Origin: CAZVPZ01 sp964629245
GTDB lineage: Archaea > Nanohalarchaeota > Nanosalinia > Nanosalinales > Nanosalinaceae
Assembly: GCA_964629245.1 (NCBI GenBank)
Contig: CAZVPZ010000008.1
Span: forward strand, 1 to 37,615
Direction of reading: 5' to 3'
DNA length: 37,615 nucleotides
Below the pieces are notes generated by a model. It searched no databases. It was not told the DNA's origin and worked only from the letters and a program-made list of their open reading frames with translations. The position numbers were made by a program, and so were the translations under genes. This document shows positions 8,922 to 17,240 of the stretch, in pieces (the first letter of the stretch is position 1; each line of letters starts with the position of its first letter).

Positions 8922-8932
8922 CATATAAAAAG
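8922..8932 (-). promoter_or_regulatory. TATA box for ppsA
   Basis: On the minus strand this reads CTTTTTATATG, centred about 28 nt upstream of ATG 8899. It is one of the clearest TATA elements in the window and implies a leaderless transcript. Confidence 0.6.
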
Positions 8933-8973
8933 CGCGTTGTGATTTGGGGGTGGCTATGGCTCATGGCAGTTGA

Positions 8974-8979
8974 TTTTAA
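8974..8979 (+). promoter_or_regulatory. TATA-like box for the minor pilin operon
   Basis: TTTTAA lies about 29 nt upstream of ATG 9005, the first of five overlapping plus-strand pilin-like genes. No other promoter is visible before 15628, so one transcript may cover about 6.6 kb. Confidence 0.4.
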
Positions 8980-9004
8980 CGGGGGCTCATAATTCCTGTT
9001 TATA

Positions 9005-9433
9005 ATGCACGGCTTCCCGAGTTCCCGGAAAGGACAGGCCGCACTCGAGTACCTGATGGTGTTCGGTCTAGCCCTTGTCCTGTCGGCACCATTCGTCCTG
9101 AAGGCGCAGAGCCAGATAATCGACCTGAGGAGCAGTTCGAACGCTGTTGACATGCACAACAGCCTGAACAAGTTCGAGTCATCCATAGAGACTGTGAGCG
9201 CTGCTGGTAAACCAGCGCGTCGAACGTTCACGGTCCAGATACCGGACAACGTTGAGTCGGCCCAGCTGAACTCGGATTCTTTAATCTACAGGCTCCAGAC
9301 TCCCGAGGGGATAGAGGAGATTTCCCGGAGCTTCGAGACATCGCTGACCGGCAACATACCGTCGAGTTCTGGGCGTCACAGGGTGTCTGTTTCTGCGACG
9401 GACAGCGGGGTGAAGCTGGAGGTGGTGTCATGA
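9005..9433 (+). CDS. Type IV pilin-like protein, class III leader
   Basis: The N-terminus MHGFPSSRKGQAALEYLMVF is a textbook archaeal class III prepilin leader. Cleavage is expected after KG, leaving Q as +1 with the conserved Glu at +5 (QAALE) and a hydrophobic helix (LMVFGLALVLSAPFVL). The ectodomain is short (~110 residues) and Ser-rich. It is the first gene of a tightly coupled cluster, and its stop overlaps the next ATG (ATGA at 9430-9433). Maturation by the prepilin peptidase at 20956 is inferred. It is probably a minor pilin. Confidence 0.88.
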   Translation: MHGFPSSRKGQAALEYLMVFGLALVLSAPFVLKAQSQIIDLRSSSNAVDMHNSLNKFESSIETVSAAGKPARRTFTVQIPDNVESAQLNSDSLIYRLQTPEGIEEISRSFETSLTGNIPSSSGRHRVSVSATDSGVKLEVVS

Positions 9434-9828
9434 AGGGCCAGAGTTCTATCGAGTTCCTGACACTTATTTCACTCTCTACACTTGTTCTGGCAGGCCTGTA
9501 CGGCGTCATGGTGTCGAAGCAGGGAAGGGCGAACGAGTTCAACAACCGGCAGACCGCTGACCTAGTGGCGGAAAAAGTAAGTTTCCAGGTCGAGATGGCA
9601 CTCGTGCAGGGAGGTGGCTACTCACGTGTGTTTTCCGTGCCGGACGAGATAGCGGGCGGTAGTTACAACGTAACTGTACGGGAAGGATCGACGATAGTTG
9701 AATGGGGGGAAAAATCCCACCTGAGGCCGGCACTGTATGAGCAGAGGGAGATTAACATGACAACGAAAGATACCAGCGTTTTCAGGATAATCAACAATGG
9801 AGAGGAGGTCGTGATAGTTGAAGAGTAA
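9430..9828 (+). CDS. Type IV pilin-like protein, class III leader
   Basis: MKGQSSIEFLTLISLSTLVL has a minimal leader (MKG), then Q at +1, Glu at +5 and a hydrophobic helix. The ectodomain is ~100 residues. The start overlaps the preceding stop by 4 nt, and the 3' end overlaps the next gene by 11 nt. The paired KGQ pilins suggest a heteromeric minor-pilin complex; the exact role is unknown. Confidence 0.87.
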   Translation: MKGQSSIEFLTLISLSTLVLAGLYGVMVSKQGRANEFNNRQTADLVAEKVSFQVEMALVQGGGYSRVFSVPDEIAGGSYNVTVREGSTIVEWGEKSHLRPALYEQREINMTTKDTSVFRIINNGEEVVIVEE

Positions 9829-10963
9829 AGGACAGACCTTCATGCCGGACTATATCGCGAGCATACTGGTTTTCGGTATACTGCTGGGGATGTTTCTCAG
9901 TGCTTGGAACTCGGTGATCTCCGACCAAGTGAGGTTCACTGAAGAGGAGAGGATGAGGACCCAGGCCGTCCACACCTCGACCTTCTTGGTTTCGACCCCC
10001 GGCTATCCTGAGAACTGGGAGGACACAGGAGTCGACGTTGAGATACCGGGTTTTGCCCGCCCCGACCATGTGCTCCAGCAGGAGAAGCTAGAGGCTTTTG
10101 ATTCACTTGATTATCGGGAACAGAGGAGCCTACTGCAGGCCCCTGACTTCCAGCTGAAGATAGTCCGACAGGGTAGATCAACGGATGAGAATACACTGGG
10201 AGACGGCCCTGTTGCGTACATACTGCCGAAGGGAACCCAGGTGTCGAATACGTATCTGTTGAAGGTGCTAAATAATTCAGAGGTCAGATGGGATCTTTAC
10301 TGGCCTTCGGACAAGGATCTCGATCTCCTCGGTTCGCTGACTGCTAGACATGTCTATAACTATACTACTAACGCAGGCTTCATGTTCGACAACATGACTG
10401 TTAACGCCTCCAATGGGGCGTACAACACCATGATATCGGAAGACACGCAGCTCAAGCCCAAGGATGTCGCGCGGGAACCCGAGCTTGAACAGTTCGTCAA
10501 AGATGGAGGGACTTTACTTCAGACCCAGCACCATCCCAAGCTTATCAAGGATGTCTTCGGTCTCGACGGCTACACGCCTCAGACCGACAAGGCCAGGGTG
10601 AAGAGGACTTTACCCCTGATTAACTCTTCCTTCGAGAAGGGAGATATCGTGGAGTTCCGTAACAAGATAATGGCGTTCGAGAACGTTGATGTCGAATTCG
10701 CCAACGAGACCCAGTCGCCGCATCGGTGCCTTGCGTGTATGTGGAGCATCGGCTCCGGCAAGGTCTACTACATCCAAGACGGGAAGGCCGAAGCCGGTTT
10801 CCTCAGCATATTCGAGGAGGCTTCGAACGCCTTCGAGACGATCTACCTCTTCGGTAGGTCTTTCAAGGGTGCGGATACGGTGGTCCCGGTCAGCCGGAAT
10901 GTCCAGGTCAACGTATCCGGTAGTATGAAAACCGCGAAATTGAATTACGTGGTGTGGAGATGA
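9818..10963 (+). CDS. Large pilin-like protein with possible amidotransferase-like ectodomain
   Basis: Start choice: a stop at 9812-9814 in this frame leaves TTG 9818 or ATG 9842. TTG preserves the class III-like leader MKSKGQTFMPDYIASILVFG, so it is preferred. The hydrophobic helix continues to residue ~35. The ectodomain (~340 residues) is far larger than a standard pilin. Residues ~215-320 ('PELEQFVKDGGTLLQTQHHP', 'GSGKVYYIQDGKAE') resemble the Rossmann-like GATase/ThuA fold in which a residue string 'GGtLl' precedes a helix. No catalytic Cys is evident, so a binding role is more likely. It overlaps both neighbours (11 and 4 nt). The domain assignment is tentative. Confidence 0.75.
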   Translation: MKSKGQTFMPDYIASILVFGILLGMFLSAWNSVISDQVRFTEEERMRTQAVHTSTFLVSTPGYPENWEDTGVDVEIPGFARPDHVLQQEKLEAFDSLDYREQRSLLQAPDFQLKIVRQGRSTDENTLGDGPVAYILPKGTQVSNTYLLKVLNNSEVRWDLYWPSDKDLDLLGSLTARHVYNYTTNAGFMFDNMTVNASNGAYNTMISEDTQLKPKDVAREPELEQFVKDGGTLLQTQHHPKLIKDVFGLDGYTPQTDKARVKRTLPLINSSFEKGDIVEFRNKIMAFENVDVEFANETQSPHRCLACMWSIGSGKVYYIQDGKAEAGFLSIFEEASNAFETIYLFGRSFKGADTVVPVSRNVQVNVSGSMKTAKLNYVVWR

Positions 10964-13900
10964 GACGGAAGGGTTTTTACTTCTCCTTTGACGCGTTCCT
11001 CGCCCTCTCGATAATGGCCGCCTCACTGGCCATAGTCGCGCAGTCATCCGACCTGGCGAACGACCCCTACCAGGCGAACACTATAACATACCGGAAGGCT
11101 AGCCTGATCGGCCAGGACGCGATGAAGCTGGCCTCCCAGCAGACTTTCAACAGTTTCAACAGCAGTTTCAGGCAGGAGATGATCGACGAAACAGTGCTTA
11201 AACAGGGCGACATGAACAGGACCATCCTCGACGGTATCGCCAAACTCTGGGCTGCCAGGAACTTCAGTCACGCAAGGAAGGCTGCAAAGAGATACTTCGA
11301 CCTCAAGATACCCGGTGAGTACGGCTACAACCTGACTGTTACGGAGTCGGGCACTACCTACGCCCTGTATAATACCACGAATACTTCGGACAGACCGGGC
11401 TCGGTTTCCAGCATCGCGCGCCTCGTCTCCGGTCACAGGATAGACCGTCCCGATGAAGGTTTCCAGGCCCGCGCTGTACTTGCCTCGGTTACGAAGCAGG
11501 AGAAAGAGGTGGTGTTCTTCGGTGGGTACGTAGGTGATGGCGACATAAGATATAACGTGTCGCTCCCTGATCTCCATACGGTACTTAACGTGACTCTGGA
11601 GGGTGATTTCTCCGGGCCTTTCGAACTCTCTTTCAACGGGGTTAACGCTGGAAGCTACACCCCCAGTGGGGGAAACCTCTCGGCCGACGTTTTCCAGATA
11701 TGCACCAACAGTGTAAACCCTGGAAGATGCCAGGCGCTTGATTCGGGATCCAACAATGTCAGGATACACTTCACAGGCTCGAACAAGAGCATCGGGGGTG
11801 GCTTCCTGAAGATAGAGTACAACCGGACCACGAATCTCGACCCGCAGAGCGGGAAGTTCTTGGAGAAGCGAAAGAACCTGCCGGGTATCGACGGCATAAT
11901 AAACTACTACGGTAGCTTCTACGTGCCCGGGCAGTTGCACGGCGTGGACGCGAAGCTCCATTTCGATGCAGTCAACCAGACCATATTCATGAGATTCGGG
12001 AACGCGACTGTATACCGGAACTACACTGGTGGAGAGCAGACAGTCAGGATCGACAACAGCACCATTCTCAGCAACGTGACCGATGCGGGTCTTGACTATG
12101 GGTCGCTAAGCCAGAGGACCGTCCCACTGAGAGTCGGGCTGCTGAACATCGGGCTGGTCTACGGCCGGGCAAACGCGGACTCTGTCTCGGTTATCGACGA
12201 CTCAGGGAGCATGGGAGGTTCGAAGATGGACGAGGCCAAGGATGCGGGAAAGACATTTGTGAGGATACTGCTTAACGCATCCGGTAACAGGGCGGGTGTA
12301 GTAGGGTACGATGATACTGTGACGGATACTCACGAGCTAAGCGATGACAAGGCGTCGCTCAACAGTACTATCGATGGTCTTACAGCGGATGGTAACACGT
12401 GCATAGGGTGCGGCATACTTGAGGCCGCGGATATACTTACGGAGCCGAGGATGAAGACGCTGCTGTCCAAGAAGTCTCAGTGGTTCTATAATAACTCCTT
12501 CCTCGCCAGCTCTCCACCTGACCTTGGAGGGGAAAACTGGACCGAACTCGATTACAACGATACCGCCTGGAAGAACGGGACCGCCATCCTTGGGAACAGC
12601 TCTGCCGCATCGACGACCTTCCAGGCCAACGGCACGGTCTACTTCCGCAACTACTTCTCCTACGATAAGAGCCGGTACGAGGGCGTGTCGATTTCCGTAA
12701 GGTCAGATGATGCGGCATCGGTATACCTGAACGGCAGGCTCGTGGACAATGATACGGGGGAGCACAACGGCACCTACTGGAACCGGATAACAGGAGAGCC
12801 CTACGTCAAGGATACGAACACCTCGCTTGAGGATGGATTTGAAAGAGCGAGTCTTGGACCTGACTGGGAGGTCACCAGCGGCACGGAGGGTGACGAGATA
12901 ACGATAGACAACACCTGTGGCTCCTACGACGGTTCGGAGGCGACGATACTCCGGTGGGGCGGGGGAACGCTGCAGACGAACCGTTCATTCTACAGCGGCC
13001 CTTACAGCCTCGAGGTATCCTATGCGTTCAAGCAGGGGGGTGACGGAGGTGGCTGTGAGAACCCTGAAAGCTCCGACGATATTCAGGTAGAATACCTAGA
13101 CAGTGGCGGTTCATGGAACCTGTTGAAGCAGCACGATGGAGGTTCCTCGGACCCCGCTGAGGGCGACTGGGATACCTACAGCTTTTCAATCCCGGCCAGC
13201 GAGTACCATTCCGGTATCAAGGTAAGATTCCGTTATACAGGAGGCAGCGGTTCGGACTATGATTACTGGGCGCTCGACAACCTCAGTATAAGGGCGCTGG
13301 AGACGGAGAAGGTCTCCTCGGTGAACAGCGCCTGGTTGAACGGCGGGCGGAACGTTGTCGCGGCTGTACTGAAGAACGATGACCGGGTCGCGGAGTTCGA
13401 CCTCCAGGTCAACGCCACGGAGAAACGGAAGCGGTCCATGATAGTGATGTCGGACGGGGAGGCCAACAGGGAGACCTCAATGACAGGGGTCCCGGACCAC
13501 AACAACAACTCTGTAGAGGATGCGAAAGACCACACCATAGAGGCGGGGTGCCGGGTGCATCAGAACTACAATGTCACGGTATACGCTGTGGGCTTTGGTT
13601 CGGGGGCCGACGAGTGGACGCTGAACGAGACCGCGAAGTGCGGCGACGGAGAGTACTTCTACTCCGACACTGGTGAACTTGAGGCCAAGTTCAAGAACAT
13701 AAGCGAGAGGATACTCAACGCCAGTTTCGTGGGGCAGACGGTCGAGACCGAGGCGGACGATGCTATCGGCAGGGTCTACCGTGATTCATACATCAGGTTC
13801 AACTATTCATCGGATGTGTCTTTCGGCTACGGCAAGTTCCCGCTCCAGCAGATTTCAGGTCGCTTCGGCGGTTCTGTTACCTCTCCCAAGAACGGGACCT

Positions 13901-14403
13901 TCCGCGTCCCGCCGGGTTTCGAACCGGTTTCGGCGCGCGTGACCTCCTACTCCTCGAACCGGTGGACTGACAGGGTTCGTATTAACCAGAGTTCGGGATT
14001 CGCCGATGTTTACCAGCTCGAGCGTTACGGTGCCGATTACAGGGAGCTGGGTGATCCCTACGTGGTCCAGATACCTGAAAACCTCGTAAACGAGGGTGCG
14101 AACAAGGTTCAGGTAGATACCGCTCTAAACCCCTCGAGTCCGGAAGGAGGAAGTCCTGATAACCGTGTCTTCTATACGGTTCTGGTCGACAGCTCCGTCG
14201 GCTATAACGGCCTCTTCCCGAACAAGACCGCGGCCCGGAACGATGCGGAGGAAAGGCTGATGGACAAACTCGACATGGATGATGACGGTAGCCCGGATGT
14301 GTCGCTCGATTCAAGCGATATAGACATGACCTCGACCGAGATTGGCGGACAGCCGTATCTCTGGGGGCCCGCATCTGTAAGGTTGGTGGTCTGGCGTGAC
14401 TGA
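10960..14403 (+). CDS. Giant pilin-like vWA protein with nested domain insertions
   Basis: ATG 10960 (ATGA overlap with the preceding stop) is preferred over GTG 10954. MRRKGFYFSFDAFLALSIMA is a prepilin-like basic leader plus hydrophobic helix. A beta-rich region follows to about residue 400. A vWA domain then begins with the MIDAS motif DDSGSMGGSK (D413, S415, S417) and 'GNTCIGCGILEAADIL'. It is interrupted at ~500 and resumes at ~820 with RSMIVMSDGEAN and 'VTVYAVGFGSGADEW'. The insert has the shape of a galactose-binding-like domain (WFYNN...YFRNYF...SVYLNGRLVDN...) whose last strands (788-819, 'WLNGGRNVVAAV') follow a second inserted MAM/jelly-roll-like domain (618-775). It could be a tip adhesin. 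It is 1147 residues, and the 3' end overlaps the next gene by 8 nt. Confidence 0.85.
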   Translation: MRRKGFYFSFDAFLALSIMAASLAIVAQSSDLANDPYQANTITYRKASLIGQDAMKLASQQTFNSFNSSFRQEMIDETVLKQGDMNRTILDGIAKLWAARNFSHARKAAKRYFDLKIPGEYGYNLTVTESGTTYALYNTTNTSDRPGSVSSIARLVSGHRIDRPDEGFQARAVLASVTKQEKEVVFFGGYVGDGDIRYNVSLPDLHTVLNVTLEGDFSGPFELSFNGVNAGSYTPSGGNLSADVFQICTNSVNPGRCQALDSGSNNVRIHFTGSNKSIGGGFLKIEYNRTTNLDPQSGKFLEKRKNLPGIDGIINYYGSFYVPGQLHGVDAKLHFDAVNQTIFMRFGNATVYRNYTGGEQTVRIDNSTILSNVTDAGLDYGSLSQRTVPLRVGLLNIGLVYGRANADSVSVIDDSGSMGGSKMDEAKDAGKTFVRILLNASGNRAGVVGYDDTVTDTHELSDDKASLNSTIDGLTADGNTCIGCGILEAADILTEPRMKTLLSKKSQWFYNNSFLASSPPDLGGENWTELDYNDTAWKNGTAILGNSSAASTTFQANGTVYFRNYFSYDKSRYEGVSISVRSDDAASVYLNGRLVDNDTGEHNGTYWNRITGEPYVKDTNTSLEDGFERASLGPDWEVTSGTEGDEITIDNTCGSYDGSEATILRWGGGTLQTNRSFYSGPYSLEVSYAFKQGGDGGGCENPESSDDIQVEYLDSGGSWNLLKQHDGGSSDPAEGDWDTYSFSIPASEYHSGIKVRFRYTGGSGSDYDYWALDNLSIRALETEKVSSVNSAWLNGGRNVVAAVLKNDDRVAEFDLQVNATEKRKRSMIVMSDGEANRETSMTGVPDHNNNSVEDAKDHTIEAGCRVHQNYNVTVYAVGFGSGADEWTLNETAKCGDGEYFYSDTGELEAKFKNISERILNASFVGQTVETEADDAIGRVYRDSYIRFNYSSDVSFGYGKFPLQQISGRFGGSVTSPKNGTFRVPPGFEPVSARVTSYSSNRWTDRVRINQSSGFADVYQLERYGADYRELGDPYVVQIPENLVNEGANKVQVDTALNPSSPEGGSPDNRVFYTVLVDSSVGYNGLFPNKTAARNDAEERLMDKLDMDDDGSPDVSLDSSDIDMTSTEIGGQPYLWGPASVRLVVWRD

Positions 14404-15628
14404 TAGAGGTTCGACCGGGCTGGTCTATACTTCATTCGCCCTGCTCTCGGTTTCGCTGCTCTTCATAGTTGCCTTCCTTCCCGTGACCATCCCGGTCGAG
14501 AACAACCCCGCTGAAGCTACACGTATAGGGGAGGCGTCCTTCTTCCTCGACAGTGTTCTGGCGGACATGGACCGGTCGCTGGAGATGTCGACGAGGAGGG
14601 CACTTCTCGCATCGACGAACTATGTGATAAAGAGGAACCGTTCCCTCGCCAGTCCAGGTGAAAACATCTCCTCCGCGCTTGAGACGGGGAAGATATCGGG
14701 AGAAGAACTTGACTCGATGAATGACCCCCAGAACGCCTCGCTTCTGGACTGGGCAGACCGCGTATCGGACATAGCGGCAGACTCTGATTACAGTCTTGAC
14801 ATCGAACTCCTGAACTCCTCTTTCAACGCCTCGGCTTTCGAGATCAGGTCCTCTTTCAGGGTTTTCGCCCGGCTTCAGGACCCCGTCACCCTTGCGAACT
14901 TCAACAGGACGAACTCCGCGAACGCGACTATCTCTGCTCTCGGACTGGAGGATCCGATGATCCTTCTCAATTCTGATGGGCGCTACTCGACACAGTACGC
15001 CCGGTGCGGGTTCGACAGGCCGGCGAACCAGCTTTATACGGGGGGTCATTACTCTGCCGGGGCGGTGCACGGCAGGGCGGCTGTGAACCCGTCGACCCCG
15101 GACGCTTCCTCGGTCTCTGACAAAGCTGAGAAAATACTGGTTACTGACGATGTTGACAATTACAATGTTGGGGCTTCAAGCAGCTTCGCGGGTATTGTTT
15201 CGGCTGACGATAACGATACCACGGCTGGCTTCACCACCAAGTTCATCTTTGACACGGGCTCGATCTCTGACATCGAACAGAACATGTCTCTTATACTGAA
15301 TGAGGAGCAGGTATGGCGCTCCAGTTTCCGTCAGATGTTCCGGGAGAACTGCTACCTGGAAACGTCTAGAGGTCCGAACGTGATAGATCGGCTCGGCAAC
15401 CAGCTGGTGAGCCCCGATGGCAGAGGGATGGCTACCATGATACAGGTCAGTGAGCTGCCTTCCGGTCTCCAGGAGATTGAGTCCTCCGTCGGCTACGTCT
15501 ACTTTAACGAGTCGAGTGGTATGTACGGTCCGGAGAGGAACATATACGGTGTGACCTCCGAATACTCGTGGTTCCGGCTGGACGACTACCATGTCAACCT
15601 CTGGGGTCTTGGCGACCTTGCGTACTGA
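14396..15628 (+). CDS. Large pilin-like membrane-anchored protein
   Basis: The GTG start at 14396 overlaps the vWA gene by 8 nt. MTDRGSTGLVYTSFALLSVS has a short polar leader and a hydrophobic helix (FALLSVSLLFIVAFLPVTIPV), so it is a pilin-like or signal-anchored protein without a KGQ motif. The ~375-residue ectodomain has many N-x-S/T sequons and three Cys. It is the last gene of the plus-strand minor-pilin operon and converges on the major pilin gene. No named domain was recognised. Confidence 0.75.
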   Translation: MTDRGSTGLVYTSFALLSVSLLFIVAFLPVTIPVENNPAEATRIGEASFFLDSVLADMDRSLEMSTRRALLASTNYVIKRNRSLASPGENISSALETGKISGEELDSMNDPQNASLLDWADRVSDIAADSDYSLDIELLNSSFNASAFEIRSSFRVFARLQDPVTLANFNRTNSANATISALGLEDPMILLNSDGRYSTQYARCGFDRPANQLYTGGHYSAGAVHGRAAVNPSTPDASSVSDKAEKILVTDDVDNYNVGASSSFAGIVSADDNDTTAGFTTKFIFDTGSISDIEQNMSLILNEEQVWRSSFRQMFRENCYLETSRGPNVIDRLGNQLVSPDGRGMATMIQVSELPSGLQEIESSVGYVYFNESSGMYGPERNIYGVTSEYSWFRLDDYHVNLWGLGDLAY

Positions 15629-15650
15629 TGTGACTCGGCCAGCTAGATAT

Positions 15651-15660
15651 AAAGAAAAAG
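15651..15660 (-). terminator. T-rich terminator after the major pilin gene
   Basis: On the minus strand this reads CTTTTTCTTT, about 17 nt past the stop at 15677. A pyrimidine/T run of this kind is the usual archaeal transcription stop, and it separates the two convergent pilin transcripts. Confidence 0.5.
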
Positions 15661-15676
15661 AGAGAGTGGTAGTGGT

Positions 15677-16144
15677 CTATCTCGGGGCCATCTGGCCTGA
15701 AAGGCCTCCCGTAGCAACCTGTCCAGTGATGCCGCCCTTGTCGAAGGTGACTTCAAGATCGTAGTTGTTACAGGCCTCTGACTGGATGAGCTGGGGGAAT
15801 GTCAGCGTGGATGACTCGCCGACGTTCAATACCTCCCCGATGCTGGTGTTGGTCGCTACAGAACCAGAGTCATCCGAGAGCTGAACCTGTGTGATGTTAA
15901 TCTGTTCGCTTCCTCCGTTTGCGAACTCTATCTGTAGGTTGTTGGGGGTGACTCCAAAGTCCTGTACTGTTACAGCCTGACCCGTGAAGCCACTTGCTTG
16001 GGTGGCGCACTGGCCCTGTACGGTGGCAAAGATTGCTCCACCTACTATAGCCACTACAAGAAGCATCCAGCCGTAGGTCATCAGGTACTCGATCGCCGAC
16101 TGACCTTTTCTACCGCTGGAAAAAATGCTTGAGTCTCGTGTCAT
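15677..16144 (-). CDS. Probable major type IV pilin, class III leader
   Basis: The leader has a longer basic segment, then GRKGQSAIEYLMTYGWMLLV. This gives Q at +1, Glu at +5 and the hydrophobic helix VVAIVGGAIFATVQGQ, with a Cys just after. The ~110-residue ectodomain contains a second Cys (SEACNNYD), allowing a disulfide loop, and ends in 'GGLSGQMAPR'. The gene is monocistronic with a strong TATA box, a ~20-nt leader, a GGTG ribosome site and a T-rich terminator. That is the pattern of a highly expressed major subunit. It lies next to the platform genes. Confidence 0.9.
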   Translation of the reverse strand: MTRDSSIFSSGRKGQSAIEYLMTYGWMLLVVAIVGGAIFATVQGQCATQASGFTGQAVTVQDFGVTPNNLQIEFANGGSEQINITQVQLSDDSGSVATNTSIGEVLNVGESSTLTFPQLIQSEACNNYDLEVTFDKGGITGQVATGGLSGQMAPR

Positions 16145-16154
16145 TAATGGTTTG

Positions 16155-16158
16155 CACC
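16155..16158 (-). promoter_or_regulatory. Shine-Dalgarno (GGTG) of the major pilin
   Basis: GGTG on the minus strand is about 10 nt before ATG 16144. It lies inside a ~20-nt untranslated leader, unlike the neighbouring genes, which appear leaderless. Confidence 0.45.
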
Positions 16159-16186
16159 AATTGTCTAAGGGCTAATTAGCTAGGCG

Positions 16187-16198
16187 CTTATAAAAAGG
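16187..16198 (-). promoter_or_regulatory. Strong TATA box of the major pilin gene
   Basis: On the minus strand this reads CCTTTTTATAAG, close to an ideal archaeal TATA box. It is centred ~48 nt before ATG 16144, predicting transcription from about 16166 and a leader of roughly 20 nt. Confidence 0.65.
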
Positions 16199-16247
16199 CT
16201 TTTATCCGTCTAAACGGTTTTTGTCACTCTCAACTCACTTATAGTGG

Positions 16248-17240
16248 TCAGGTGAACCCTCCCATGACGGAGGCGATGCTACCCTTTATCACAAAGAAAA
16301 GTATGACGGAGACTGTTATCAGCACGGGTATGTATTTCGCGCCCTCCTTGACGTTGGCGTTCCTTATCTCGGATATTATGAGGGCCGCGAAGAAGTTTAT
16401 GGCTATGATAGCCATCACTGCGAACTGCTCGAAGAAGGAGGTGTCGACCTGCGGCTTCTGGAAGCTCAGCCCTATCTGGCCGACGCTCCTCATCTGGCCC
16501 AGTTCCGTTCCCTCCCACATCTGGGCCGTTGTGTCGGCCATGTAGACACTGATAGAGAACAGGAGAGGCGCGCCGATAACCGCCGCCATCACTATGAATA
16601 TGACGTACATCCTGATGTTGGAATTTATCTCCTTCTGTAGCTCCATCGAGTTCCGGATGTCGTCCGCGCTCGATTCTAGAAGCTCGGCGGTATTGCCTCC
16701 TGATGCGAGCCCGTCCCTCAGCAACTTGATTGTCTCACTGAAGAGTTCAGACTTGACCCTGTATTCTAGCCCTGAAAGCGATTCGTCGATGGGCTTGCCC
16801 CCGAACATCTCCATCGCGGTCTGTCTCAACTCTTCGGCGAGCGGCCCGAATTCGTCCCTGGCGCTGAGTAAGAATGCTTTTTCGATGTTCAGGCCGGATT
16901 TGATGTTCGCGCTTATCAGGAGGAGTGCATCCGGTAACACCTTCTCCATCTCTTTCTTCCTCCGCTCTGCGGCAATCGATATTATCACGTAGGGGACAAG
17001 CGGGGCCACTATTACTATCGAGATAACGAGTGCAGGGAGTTCAACGACCCACGTGTACTCCAGGAGTATGGTTGCTAGTATGAGCGCTAGGGATGTCGCG
17101 GCCATACCGATAACCGTGATTGTTTCCTTGTTGGTTATTGCCGCGTAACGGGCCTCTCTGTCCACCTTGTCCTTGTAGAAATCCGGTAGGCTCTCGTAGA
17201 TAGTCTTCCTGTTGATGCGGGGTAGCGATGGACCTTTCAT
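16248..17240 (-). CDS. T2SF/TadC-like pilus platform membrane protein 2
   Basis: This 330-residue polytopic protein has a GspF/T2SF-type domain ('LPDALLLISANIKSGLNIEK', 'GGKPIDESLSGL', 'LASGGNTAELLESSADDI'). It has about five TM segments: two near residues 40-90, one near 210-235 and two at the C-terminus (FAVMAIIAINFFAALII and ITVSVILFFVIKGSI). Such platforms sit in the membrane under the pilus and are driven by the secretion ATPase. Its start overlaps the upstream platform gene (ATGA), so the pair are co-expressed. Together they correspond to the two halves of the larger FlaJ/PilC-type proteins. Confidence 0.9.
   Translation of the reverse strand: MKGPSLPRINRKTIYESLPDFYKDKVDREARYAAITNKETITVIGMAATSLALILATILLEYTWVVELPALVISIVIVAPLVPYVIISIAAERRKKEMEKVLPDALLLISANIKSGLNIEKAFLLSARDEFGPLAEELRQTAMEMFGGKPIDESLSGLEYRVKSELFSETIKLLRDGLASGGNTAELLESSADDIRNSMELQKEINSNIRMYVIFIVMAAVIGAPLLFSISVYMADTTAQMWEGTELGQMRSVGQIGLSFQKPQVDTSFFEQFAVMAIIAINFFAALIISEIRNANVKEGAKYIPVLITVSVILFFVIKGSIASVMGGFT

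Noticed and set aside
9811..9842. ATG 9842 as the start of the 381-residue pilin-like gene
   Set aside because: It would delete the KGQ leader; TTG 9818 keeps it, and an in-frame stop at 9812 rules out an earlier start.
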